64,000 nt of DNA. Origin: Flammeovirgaceae bacterium UBA2371 (GTDB taxonomy: Bacteria; Bacteroidota; Bacteroidia; Cytophagales; Cyclobacteriaceae). How positions within the stretch are numbered: position 1 is the stretch's first letter; each line of letters opens with the position of its first letter. The translations under genes and the position numbers were made by a program. Shown here piece after piece: positions 26,615 to 35,100 of this stretch. Location: positions 1-64,000 of the forward strand of contig DDTF01000045.1 of NCBI GenBank assembly GCA_002345965.1, read 5' to 3'. The notes under the pieces were generated by a model. It searched no databases and was not told the DNA's origin. It saw only the letters and a list, made by a program, of their open reading frames with translations.

Positions 26615-27796
26615 TTAAGCAGATTTTCTTCGATTTAATTCTTTGCGTATCAGCATCAATTCACGGCTACTTTGACCAGCTACAGAGGTATTTTCGTCTG
26701 CCCTGCGCAATAGGTACGGGATAACCGACTTAACCGGCCCATAAGGCAAATATTTTGCAACATTGTATCCCTTTTTAGCCAGGTTGAAAGAGATGGGGTC
26801 GCTCATACCATAGAGCTGTGCAAACCATACACGATCGTCATTGTTCTTCATACTGTGCTTTTCCATCAACACAGTAAGGTATTGATTACTATAATCATTG
26901 TGGGAGCCGCACATTATTGAAATACGTTGCTTGTTATCAATGCAAAAGGCAAGTCCCTTGTTAAAGCTATCGTCCGTGGCTTGTTTGTTGGGTTGAATCG
27001 GGTCTGGATATCCCATTTTATCAGCCCGCTCTCTTTCCTTCTCCATATAAGCTCCCCGAACCATTTTCACCCCCAAGTAGTAATTATGCATGGTGGCATC
27101 ATGATAAGCGCTTTTCATATTGGCCAACATATCAACCCTGTACATTTGATAGGTGTTAAACACAATTGCTGATTGGGTATTGTATTTCCTCATCATCTCA
27201 TAGGCAAGTTGATCTATCGGATCCTGAATCCAGGTTTCCTCAGCATCAATCAGCACGTGTACCTTGTATTCATGCGCTCTGGCACAAATTCTATCCACTC
27301 GATTGCGCACCCGGTCAAAAGCGGCAAGTTCGTCAGGGGTCAGCGTCATTTTGGAGTTAATTTTTTCCAGCAGTGAGGTAGATGCAAGTCCGGTCATTTT
27401 AAAAACACCAAACGGTATTGTACCATTTTTCTTTGAAGCCTCAAAAGTTCTTAAGATCTCTTCAGTGGTCTTATCAAACCCTTCTTCCGTTTCGCCCCCC
27501 TCAACTGAGTAATCTAAAATAGCCCCTACATGCAACGCTCCTAACTTTTTGACAATGGGAGCACATTGGTCAATGGTTTCTCCTCCACAAAAATGATCAA
27601 AAACAGTGCTGCGAATAAGCCCCTTTATAGGGAGTCGAAGAAATAAACCCAATTTTACAGCTCCGGTGGCTATGCTCGAAATCATAGGATGATTGACGAG
27701 CGTAAAAATAAAATTGGCCTTCCTTAGCTCCGCATCCGTCTTATAGCTGAATGCAATTGCAGTGTCTTCAAACTGAACTTTTGGCTCTACTTCCAT
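26615..27796 (-). CDS. Proline dehydrogenase family protein
   Basis: FAD-dependent TIM-barrel enzyme of 393 residues oxidising proline to pyrroline-5-carboxylate. Recognisable segments are VLIDAEETWIQDPIDQLAYEMM, IVFNTYQMYRVD, LGVKMVRGAYMEKERERA and the C-terminal AKYLPYGPVKSVIPYLLRRADEN containing the substrate-binding RRxxEN motif as RRADEN. No P5C dehydrogenase is fused or adjacent. It is divergent from the DAHP synthase gene by 111 bp. Confidence 0.93.
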   Translation of the reverse strand: MEVEPKVQFEDTAIAFSYKTDAELRKANFIFTLVNHPMISSIATGAVKLGLFLRLPIKGLIRSTVFDHFCGGETIDQCAPIVKKLGALHVGAILDYSVEGGETEEGFDKTTEEILRTFEASKKNGTIPFGVFKMTGLASTSLLEKINSKMTLTPDELAAFDRVRNRVDRICARAHEYKVHVLIDAEETWIQDPIDQLAYEMMRKYNTQSAIVFNTYQMYRVDMLANMKSAYHDATMHNYYLGVKMVRGAYMEKERERADKMGYPDPIQPNKQATDDSFNKGLAFCIDNKQRISIMCGSHNDYSNQYLTVLMEKHSMKNNDDRVWFAQLYGMSDPISFNLAKKGYNVAKYLPYGPVKSVIPYLLRRADENTSVAGQSSRELMLIRKELNRRKSA

Positions 27797-27894
27797 ATCC
27801 GTTTTATTTGGGGCCTAAATATAGCAGGCAAGGCAATTCTTTTAAGTCTTTTTTATACCAACTGAACAATTATTCATTATTTTGTTTGTATTAC

Positions 27895-27901
27895 AGGAGG
27901 G
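27895..27901 (+). promoter_or_regulatory. Strong Shine-Dalgarno sequence AGGAGGG
   Basis: Perfect complement to the classical anti-Shine-Dalgarno core, 6 bases before the ATG at 27908. It supports this start over others, and it stands out because the genes around it mostly lack such a site. Confidence 0.7.
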
Positions 27902-27907
27902 TAATAA

Positions 27908-28999
27908 ATGATGATTTTTGACGATTGGCGCAGTTGGACATTAAGTAAAAACGATGCACTATTAATTGCAGGGCCCTGCAGTGCTGAAAACCCTGATCAA
28001 CTTTCAACCGTAGCTGAACATTTACAAAAGCTCGGTGTGAGCATCATGCGAGCCGGGGTTTGGAAACCTCGTACAAGACCCAACTCTTTTGAGGGTAAGG
28101 GGATAGAAGCCTTAAAATGGCTTCAAGAGCTAAAGCAGCGTATTCCCATTAAAGTGGCTACAGAAGTTGCATCTCCTCAGCATGCTGAAGCAGCAATTAA
28201 ATATGGAATGGATGTACTTTGGATAGGCGCACGCACCACTGTAAATCCCTTTCTTGTGCAGGAGATTGCCAATACTTTAAAAGGTATAGATGTTCCTATT
28301 CTGGTAAAGAATCCTATCAACCCTGAATTGGCCCTTTGGCAAGGTGCTATCGAGCGCATCTACAACACAGGTAATAAGAAAGTAGCTGCCATCCATCGTG
28401 GATTTTCTTCCTACCAGAAATCAAAGTTTAGGAATACGCCCAGTTGGCAGATTGCCCTGGAACTAAAATCAACTTTTCCCTCCCTACCACTCATTTGCGA
28501 CCCCAGCCATATTGCCGGCAATCGCCATATGATTTTTGAAATAAGTCAAAAGGCCTTGGATCTGGGATATGATGGGTTAATGATCGAAACCCACCCCAAC
28601 CCAGATGAAGCGTTGAGTGATGCCGATCAGCAGGTTAGTCTTCAAGGGTTGAGTGACACCTTAGATCAACTTAGGTTTGCGCAAAGGCATTCCTCAGATG
28701 CTCTTTTTATCAGCCAACTTGAGCAACTCCGAGAAAAAATCGATCAGATCGATCAGGAATTGGTGGAAATACTATCGATGCGCAAGCAATTAATTGAAAA
28801 AATAGGCGACTACAAGAAAGAAAATAATGTAACCGTATTTCAATTGGAACGCTGGAACGAAATTCTCAATTCAAGAACGGATTGGGGACAAAGCAAAAAT
28901 CTGTCTGCCAAATTTATTCAGGAAATTTATCGGGCCATTCACGATGAGTCAATTCGCATACAAACTGAAATCATGAGGAAGGAAACCGAAAAAAAATAA
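27908..28999 (+). CDS. Bifunctional DAHP synthase / chorismate mutase
   Basis: Fusion of 363 residues. The N-terminal type I-beta DAHP (3-deoxy-D-arabino-heptulosonate 7-phosphate) synthase (about 1-255; IAGPCSAENPDQL, MRAGVWKPRTRP, ICDPSHIAGNR) condenses PEP with erythrose 4-phosphate; the C-terminal AroQ-type chorismate mutase (about 270-360; LREKIDQIDQELVEILSMRKQLIEKIGDYK) makes prephenate and probably also serves as a feedback sensor. First gene of the plus-strand aromatic cluster, three bases before aroB. The start ATG is preceded by a strong ribosome binding site. Confidence 0.95.
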   Translation: MMIFDDWRSWTLSKNDALLIAGPCSAENPDQLSTVAEHLQKLGVSIMRAGVWKPRTRPNSFEGKGIEALKWLQELKQRIPIKVATEVASPQHAEAAIKYGMDVLWIGARTTVNPFLVQEIANTLKGIDVPILVKNPINPELALWQGAIERIYNTGNKKVAAIHRGFSSYQKSKFRNTPSWQIALELKSTFPSLPLICDPSHIAGNRHMIFEISQKALDLGYDGLMIETHPNPDEALSDADQQVSLQGLSDTLDQLRFAQRHSSDALFISQLEQLREKIDQIDQELVEILSMRKQLIEKIGDYKKENNVTVFQLERWNEILNSRTDWGQSKNLSAKFIQEIYRAIHDESIRIQTEIMRKETEKK

Positions 29000-29002
29000 A
29001 TA

Positions 29003-30031
29003 GTGCAAAGTGTAATCATTAAAAAACAAATTGAGCAGTCGCTCAATGATGTACTCTTCCAAAAAACCTACAGTCAAATTGGTGTATTGGTAGATACAAA
29101 TACAGAAAGCCTCTGTTACCCTATCATCAAAAATTCGCTCCCAACACATGAATTAATAAGGGTAGAGGCTGGTGAAAAATTTAAAAACCTGGAAAGTTGC
29201 CAAAGAATATGGGAACAGCTAACACAAAAGGGGTTCGATCGATATTCCTGTATGGTGGTATTGGGCGGAGGCGTATTGGGAGACATGGGAGGATTTTGTG
29301 CTGCAACCTATAAACGAGGCATTGATTTTATATTGGTTCCTTCAACCCTGCTTTCACAGGTAGATGCCAGTGTTGGAGGTAAACTGGGCATCGATTTTAT
29401 GGGCTATAAAAATCACATTGGATTGTTTTTAGAACCAACAGCCACTCTTATCTCATCCAACTTTCTTTCTACACTGCCATTAAGGGAACTTCGATCTGGT
29501 TTTGCAGAAGTAATTAAGCACAGTTTGATTTCCAACGAAACAAAATGGAAGAGCATAAGTCTCAAACCACTTGAGGAACAAAATTGGGATGAACTGATTG
29601 ACTTCTGCTACCAAATCAAATCAAGTATTGCAGAATCTGATCCATATGAAGGGGGCATTCGTAAGATATTAAATTTTGGTCATACCATCGGTCACGCAGT
29701 AGAAAGCTGCTGTCTGAAAACCCTTGCACCACTGTATCATGGCGAGGCAGTTGCCATTGGCATGATCACAGAGGCTCACATCTCTTTTCAAAAAGGAAAG
29801 TTATCAAAAGCTAGCCTTCAGGAGATTACCAATTACCTTCGTGATATTTTTGGAAAGAAAAAAGAGTTTCCAAATGACGATGAGATTTTGGAATGGATTG
29901 TCCAGGACAAAAAAAATAAAGGCAATAAGATTTTGATGGCCCTACTTGAAAGAGTAGGTCATGCGGAGTGGGATGTAGAGGTTAACGAAAATGAAATTCG
30001 AAATTCATTAGATTACTATCGTTCACTTTAG
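29003..30031 (+). CDS. aroB: 3-dehydroquinate synthase
   Basis: Second shikimate-pathway enzyme, 342 residues, NAD- and metal-dependent. Signature stretches: VVLGGGVLGDMGGFCAATYKRGI, VPSTLLSQVDASVGGKLGID, ELRSGFAEVIKHSLI and ILNFGHTIGHAVE with the metal-binding His residues. It begins with GTG three bases after the DAHP synthase gene, so the two are co-transcribed. Its TAG overlaps the stop of the small convergent gene by four bases. Confidence 0.96.
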   Translation: MQSVIIKKQIEQSLNDVLFQKTYSQIGVLVDTNTESLCYPIIKNSLPTHELIRVEAGEKFKNLESCQRIWEQLTQKGFDRYSCMVVLGGGVLGDMGGFCAATYKRGIDFILVPSTLLSQVDASVGGKLGIDFMGYKNHIGLFLEPTATLISSNFLSTLPLRELRSGFAEVIKHSLISNETKWKSISLKPLEEQNWDELIDFCYQIKSSIAESDPYEGGIRKILNFGHTIGHAVESCCLKTLAPLYHGEAVAIGMITEAHISFQKGKLSKASLQEITNYLRDIFGKKKEFPNDDEILEWIVQDKKNKGNKILMALLERVGHAEWDVEVNENEIRNSLDYYRSL

Positions 30032-30219
30032 ATGTAGTGAACCTCGTTTTCATCGTTTGAATCTTTTTCTTTCTTTAATGTTTCTTTCAGGTCTTGTGCC
30101 TTTTTTGCCAAAAATTCCTTTGTCTTCTGACCCCTAGAGCCAGAAAGCAACCAAGCGGTAAAAAGTGCAGCACCCCCTGCAAGCCCCAATCCAATAGCTA
30201 TTTTTTTAGTTGCGCCCAT
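30028..30219 (-). CDS. Small YtxH-like membrane-anchored protein
   Basis: Protein of 63 residues with one glycine-rich N-terminal hydrophobic segment (IAIGLGLAGGAALFTAWLLSG) followed by a basic, then acidic amphipathic helix (TKEFLAKKAQDLKETLKKEKD). This is the YtxH-like layout of small stress-associated membrane proteins; function unknown. It is wedged antisense between aroB and aroA and has a clean ATG. Confidence 0.7.
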   Translation of the reverse strand: MGATKKIAIGLGLAGGAALFTAWLLSGSRGQKTKEFLAKKAQDLKETLKKEKDSNDENEVHYI

Positions 30220-30306
30220 AACGTTATTAACTACAAATGAAAATAAAATGTTTCATCTCTATTTAAAAACATCACATTATATTTTATTTTTTATCTTACC
30301 CACCCC

Positions 30307-31539
30307 ATGTCGACCTTAAGAATTCGGTATAACCCTTTACCAAAGGGGAAAATCCACCAGCTTCCTGCATCCAAAAGCATTAGCAACCGGGCGTTGATCC
30401 TTAATGCACTTTCCGGGCGCATGTCTACCCTTAGCAACCTGGCCACGGCTCGAGATACTCAGCTGATGAAAAGCTTGTTGGCCAGCCAGGAGCATTTGCT
30501 TGATGCCATGGACGCTGGCACCACCATGCGCTTTCTCACAGCTTATTTTGCTATTACAGGTCAAAATAAGGTGCTGACAGGCACCCCCAGAATGAAAGAA
30601 AGGCCCATTGGCCTTCTTGTAGAGGCTTTGCGTAGAATGGGAGCCGATGTTCTATACCTTGAGAACGAAGGTTTTCCCCCAATTGAAACTAAAGGATTTA
30701 AAGAGCAACAGGTAGGTAAGGTTGCCCTGCCAGGAAATGTAAGTAGCCAATATATTTCAGCATTGATGATGGTGGCCCCGCTGTTACCCGAGGGGCTGAT
30801 TCTCGAGTTGCAGGGTAAGGTGGGGAGCTGGCCCTATATTAAAATGACGGCCTCATTAATGAAGTCTTTTGGGGTCGATAGTATCTTGAAGGAGGGCACT
30901 ATCATTGTACCTTCTTCAAAATATCATCCCGCTTCACTAAAAATAGAACCAGATTGGTCGGCCCTTAGCTATTGGCTGGCCATCGTGGCATTGGCCAAAG
31001 AAGCAGTAATAACCTTAACCGATGTAAATTCCACCTCTATTCAAGGAGATCAGGTTATTGTGGAGATAATGGAAAAGCTGGGAGTTAAAACGACTTTTTT
31101 AAATGGTAACGCCACGCTTACTAAAACAAGTGAAATAGTATCAGAGCTGGAATGGGACTTTACAAACTGCCCTGACCTGGCGCAAACCGTCTTGCCGGTC
31201 TGTGCTTTGTTGGGAGTACAAGGAACCTTCACTGGCCTCGAAAGTTTGTACATTAAGGAAACAGACAGGATTGCTGCCCTGCAAAATGAACTGGCAAAAG
31301 TAAGTGCCAAACTGGAAGAGTCCGACAAAGGAACTTTTCAGCTAACTCCCGGAACAGTTCCTTCCAAGCGTATTAAAATCAATACCTACCACGATCACCG
31401 TATGGCCATGGGCTTTGCGCCTTGGGCTACCTTAATGGATCTCGAAATAGAGGCCCCTGAGGTGGTGAATAAATCCTACCCTGAATTCTGGGATGACTTG
31501 AAAGTGGTAGGGTTTGATGTTGAATATGTTAGTGACTAA
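30307..31539 (+). CDS. aroA: 3-phosphoshikimate 1-carboxyvinyltransferase (EPSP synthase)
   Basis: Enzyme of 410 residues that joins PEP to shikimate 3-phosphate. Present are the LPASKSISNRALILNALS start, the LDAMDAGTTMRFLTAYFA active-site region, TGTPRMKERPIGLLVEALRRMGA, and the C-terminal YHDHRMAMGFAPWA motif. Separated from aroB by the antisense small gene; probably has its own promoter in the 87-bp upstream gap, where I see no clear box. Overlaps the P-type ATPase gene by 11 bp at its 3' end. Confidence 0.96.
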   Translation: MSTLRIRYNPLPKGKIHQLPASKSISNRALILNALSGRMSTLSNLATARDTQLMKSLLASQEHLLDAMDAGTTMRFLTAYFAITGQNKVLTGTPRMKERPIGLLVEALRRMGADVLYLENEGFPPIETKGFKEQQVGKVALPGNVSSQYISALMMVAPLLPEGLILELQGKVGSWPYIKMTASLMKSFGVDSILKEGTIIVPSSKYHPASLKIEPDWSALSYWLAIVALAKEAVITLTDVNSTSIQGDQVIVEIMEKLGVKTTFLNGNATLTKTSEIVSELEWDFTNCPDLAQTVLPVCALLGVQGTFTGLESLYIKETDRIAALQNELAKVSAKLEESDKGTFQLTPGTVPSKRIKINTYHDHRMAMGFAPWATLMDLEIEAPEVVNKSYPEFWDDLKVVGFDVEYVSD

Positions 31540-34060
31540 GAGATACATCGTTTCCTTCTTTACTGTTCGAATTCCTTTTGAACCATTTTACCCCTTCGTA
31601 CCAAATCACGAACACAAAACCAAGACCTGCACTAAGCATAATTTGACCAAGGCTCAATGATTCAAAACCAAAGAAGTCGCTCAGAGGTTGTATATACAAC
31701 ATCATTGTCGTGGCCACAATCGTAATGACAATAACAATTAATACCAAATTGTTCTGGTATTTCAGTGTGCTAAAGACGGAATAATAAAACGATCGATTAA
31801 CCAAAGTTAAAGACACATTGGAAGAAATAAGTGTGGTGAATACCATAGCGCGTGTTAGTGATTCGCTATAACCCTGACTCACTGCAAACTGATATGCGAA
31901 CAGCACTCCTATGGTAATAAGTAAACCTTGAATGACGCTTGTTAGTAGTTCTTTTGTGTTAAAAAAAGTGGTTGTAAATGGTCTTGGTTTTTGAAGCATC
32001 GTGTTCTTTTCCATCGGTTCGTTCTCGTATATAATAGAGCATGTGGGCCCCATGATCAACTCCAAAAGGATAACATGAACCGGAGAAAATATGTTGGGAT
32101 AAATCCAACCCAATGCCAGTGGCAAAAATACCGTAAGAATAATGGGTATATGTATGGAAATGATGTATTGAATTGCCTTCTTCAGGTTAGCATAAATTTT
32201 TCTTCCGGCTGCAATAGCATCTACCATTTTCCCTAAATCATCATCCACCAGGATCAAAGAAGCAGCCTGCTTTGCAATCTCGGTTCCTTTTTTACCCATT
32301 GCAACACCAATGTGGGAAGCCTTAAGTGCCGGGGCATCATTAACACCATCGCCAGTCATTGCCACAATTTCATTTTTTGATTTCAATGCATTGATGATTC
32401 TCAGTTTCGCCTCAGGAAACATTCTGGTAAACACATTGACTGACATCACTGTTTCTTTTAACTTCTCTTCAGTTAACATCATCAAATCATCACCACTTAG
32501 ACTCTTATTATAATCTTTAAATCCTATTTGTTTCGCGATGGCCATCGTGGTGGCTGCGTTATCTCCGGTGATAATTTTTACCTTAATGCCTGCAGCATCA
32601 AAATCTCCAAATACTCTATTGATGTTTTGCTTGGGAGGATCATAGAAAGCCACCAAACCAATAAATACAAAGTTGAAGTCTTGTTGTTGCGGAGGAAAAA
32701 TGCTCTCATTGTATTTTGATTCTCCAACTGCCAAAACACGATAACCTTCCCCTGAAAACTCATCAATTACACACTCAATCTTTTGCCTATCTATGGCGGA
32801 AAGTCCAGAAATGGCCATCAATGCCTCAGGCGCACCTTTTGCAGCGATAATTCTTTGCGCTGAATTGTTAGCGAAAACATGGGTCATCATTGGTGGCTTC
32901 CCGCTCAATGGGTATTCATGAATCATTCTATAATTGCTCCTTTCATCTATTGGGAATAGCAATTGGTATTTCTTATGAAGTTCTACTTCCATCGGATCAA
33001 ATGGAATAGGCTCACTTGCCCACATGGCCATCCTTATCAATTGCTTCTCTTCTTCACCCAGCGACTCATCAGCCGCAGATATTTTCCGGGAACTCATAAC
33101 ATAAATTTTGGCCAGCTCCATCTTGTTTTGAGTGATGGTCCCAGTTTTGTCTACACAAATTACTGTAGCCCCACCCAAAGTCTCCACTGTTTTCATTTGC
33201 TTTACAACAACTCCTTTTTTCATAAGTCGCCATGCACCCAATGCCATAAAAGTGGTAAATGCCACTGGAATCTCTTCTGGCAAAATACTCATTGCTAAAG
33301 TGAGCGCTTTTAGCAAACTGTCTAGCAAATCTGATGAATTGATGTAATTGAATCCCCAAACAACCAAAAAGACTGTGACTCCTGCTATCACCATCTTTTT
33401 CACAAAATTTTCTATCTGTAGTTCAAGCGGAGTACTTTCTTCTGCAATACCCTCCAGGCTCTTTCCTATTTTTCCGAGCCGCGTTTGATTACCTATGGCG
33501 GTGATTCTCGCTATGGCTAATCCGCTTACTACCGTTGTACCTCCAAAAATTGAGTTGTTTTCTTTTTCAGCATCCTTAATCACCGACAATGATTCACCTG
33601 TTAACAAAGATTCATTAACAGAAAAATCATTGGAATGAACAATAGTACCATCAGCTGCAATGATGGTACCCTCTTCCACCATCATGTAATCACCCATCAC
33701 TAAAGTGTCACTATGAATTTCAACTACTTTTCCATCTCGAATGACTTTGCAACTGGGCAGCGTGAACTGCTTCAGCTTTTCAAGTGCATTGCGACTTCTG
33801 GAATCCTGGTACAATGAGATTGAACCTACCAACACGATGGCAACAGCAAGGAAAACTCCATCTCCAATTTCCCCGCTAATGAAATAGATGGAAGAAGTTA
33901 CTAGAAGTAAAATCACCATTGGCTCTGTGGCCAAACTCTTTAAACCAGTGATAAAGGGATTCTCCTTCTTAAATTCCAACTTATTATATCCGTATTTCTC
34001 TCTGGCATCTCGCACCTGTTCTGTAGTGAGCCCACTGATACCAAAATTATCTACAGACAT
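31529..34060 (-). CDS. Cation-transporting P-type ATPase (P2 type, calcium-like)
   Basis: Membrane pump of 843 residues. An N-terminal cation ATPase domain precedes ten predicted helices; the actuator TGES is at 154-157, the ion-binding helix-4 motif PEEIP at 261-265, the phosphorylated DKTGT at 304-308, and the hinge TGDGVNDAPALK in the second half. The PEEIP motif and absence of N-terminal heavy-metal domains place it near calcium/proton-type pumps; the ion is inferred, not proven. Monocistronic. Confidence 0.9.
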   Translation of the reverse strand: MSVDNFGISGLTTEQVRDAREKYGYNKLEFKKENPFITGLKSLATEPMVILLLVTSSIYFISGEIGDGVFLAVAIVLVGSISLYQDSRSRNALEKLKQFTLPSCKVIRDGKVVEIHSDTLVMGDYMMVEEGTIIAADGTIVHSNDFSVNESLLTGESLSVIKDAEKENNSIFGGTTVVSGLAIARITAIGNQTRLGKIGKSLEGIAEESTPLELQIENFVKKMVIAGVTVFLVVWGFNYINSSDLLDSLLKALTLAMSILPEEIPVAFTTFMALGAWRLMKKGVVVKQMKTVETLGGATVICVDKTGTITQNKMELAKIYVMSSRKISAADESLGEEEKQLIRMAMWASEPIPFDPMEVELHKKYQLLFPIDERSNYRMIHEYPLSGKPPMMTHVFANNSAQRIIAAKGAPEALMAISGLSAIDRQKIECVIDEFSGEGYRVLAVGESKYNESIFPPQQQDFNFVFIGLVAFYDPPKQNINRVFGDFDAAGIKVKIITGDNAATTMAIAKQIGFKDYNKSLSGDDLMMLTEEKLKETVMSVNVFTRMFPEAKLRIINALKSKNEIVAMTGDGVNDAPALKASHIGVAMGKKGTEIAKQAASLILVDDDLGKMVDAIAAGRKIYANLKKAIQYIISIHIPIILTVFLPLALGWIYPNIFSPVHVILLELIMGPTCSIIYENEPMEKNTMLQKPRPFTTTFFNTKELLTSVIQGLLITIGVLFAYQFAVSQGYSESLTRAMVFTTLISSNVSLTLVNRSFYYSVFSTLKYQNNLVLIVIVITIVATTMMLYIQPLSDFFGFESLSLGQIMLSAGLGFVFVIWYEGVKWFKRNSNSKEGNDVSLSH

Positions 34061-34093
34061 GAGAGCAGCTGATTAAGTAGAACATTAGCGTAA

Positions 34094-34126
34094 TCCTATA
34101 AAGATAGGAGCTAAATAATTAATCAA
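34094..34126 (-). promoter_or_regulatory. Candidate promoter with overlapping inverted repeat, P-type ATPase gene
   Basis: On the minus strand TTG (34124-34126) lies 17 bases from TATCTTTA (34099-34106; 7 of 8). The -7 box sits in a perfect inverted repeat TCCTAT-AAAG-ATAGGA (34094-34109), which could be a repressor site. The call is tentative because the spacing is short. Confidence 0.3.
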
Positions 34127-34248
34127 AAGCTATGCTCATCACTTCTTAATACTTGAAAATAATTAGGAGACTCCAATAACCTTCTTCCGACCAACTAAAA
34201 TGGTGCCAGCAACAAACTGATCAGCATAAATATTTAGAAACATTATAT

Positions 34249-34905
34249 CTAGTTTTTGGAAAGTATTAATCCATCATCAGGTGCCCACTTATCGTATTCC
34301 ATGTATTCAGCCGCTTGCCTTGCAGCTGCTTCTCCCTTGAGTTTGGCCACCATATGAAGTGCCCCATCGATTCCTGCCGAGACACCGGCTGTGGTAACAA
34401 CTTTTCCGTTGTCAACAAACCTGGCACCTTTGATCACTTTGGCCCCTGGAAATCTTTGGCGCAGATCTTCAATGTTTTGATAAAAAGTGGTTACCGTCTG
34501 GCCATCCAACAGTCCGGCCCGTCCCAGGGGATAAACACCAGTACAAACGGAAAAGAAATAATCTGTCTTATCGATCCGAGACTTGATCCAGGCTACCAGT
34601 TCGTGGCCACCCTCGATAAATGCCTTTCTTGAATTTCCTCCCACGATGGTGATGATGTCGGCCGCAGGAGCATTATCAAGACTATACTCAGGAATAATTT
34701 TGAGAATCCCCTGTGATATAATCGGATCGGAAGTTTCTGCAACAGTGAAAACCTTAAAGCCCGCATACGCAAAAACTTCCATCGGTCCTGCAAAATCCAA
34801 TACTTCAACACCATCTTGCAGATAGATGGCAACTGTAACTTGTTTTGATTGTGAAAAAGACATAGTAGATGATAATAAGATTAAAGAAAAATAAATGTAT
34901 TTCAT
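34249..34905 (-). CDS. Exported DJ-1/PfpI family protein
   Basis: Protein of 218 residues with a signal peptide (LILLSSTMSFSQ) and a complete DJ-1/PfpI domain. The nucleophile elbow FFSVCTGVYPLGRAG puts the candidate catalytic Cys at 121, and GVEVLDFAGPMEVF near 32-45 supplies the family start. The paralogue-type domain recurs in the next gene (GlxA-like regulator) on the same strand, so the two may be functionally linked. The reaction is unknown; periplasmic location is unusual for this family. Confidence 0.87.
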   Translation of the reverse strand: MKYIYFSLILLSSTMSFSQSKQVTVAIYLQDGVEVLDFAGPMEVFAYAGFKVFTVAETSDPIISQGILKIIPEYSLDNAPAADIITIVGGNSRKAFIEGGHELVAWIKSRIDKTDYFFSVCTGVYPLGRAGLLDGQTVTTFYQNIEDLRQRFPGAKVIKGARFVDNGKVVTTAGVSAGIDGALHMVAKLKGEAAARQAAEYMEYDKWAPDDGLILSKN

Positions 34906-34954
34906 TGGTGATTTGTTTTAACTCCTAAAACGGTATGATAAATTAAAGGGTGCG

Positions 34955-34979
34955 GACAAGAAGACGCAATATCAGGACA
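34955..34979. repeat. Short direct repeat, copy A
   Basis: 25 bases matching 35076-35100 at 21 positions, in the same orientation. Together the copies border a 96-bp segment containing a decayed ABC-permease tail. Copy B overlaps the last codons of the GlxA-type gene. Confidence 0.6.
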
Positions 34980-34989
34980 AATGATCAGT

Positions 34990-35073
34990 CTACTCTTCCT
35001 TAAGTGAACTCACCGGATTGGCCAACGCGGCACGTATCGAATGACCGAAAGTATTGAAAGCACTAAATAGATA
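34990..35073 (-). pseudogene. Relic of an FtsX-like ABC permease C-terminus
   Basis: Minus-strand translation ending in SIRAALANPVSSLKEE followed by TAG, preceded by AFNTFGH. This is the typical C-terminal wording of Bacteroidota MacB/FtsX-type permeases (IRAALANPVxSLR/K-E). Only about 27 codons remain, with no start or upstream membrane domain: immediately upstream lies the end of the GlxA-type gene. I infer a deletion remnant of a formerly larger gene. Confidence 0.6.
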
Positions 35074-35075
35074 AT

Positions 35076-35100
35076 GACAAAAGAACGCAGTATCAGGACA
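35076..35100. repeat. Short direct repeat, copy B
   Basis: Partner of the repeat at 34955-34979 (21 of 25 identical). It covers the stop codon of the GlxA-type gene, so one copy may have been created by duplication of that gene end. Confidence 0.6.
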
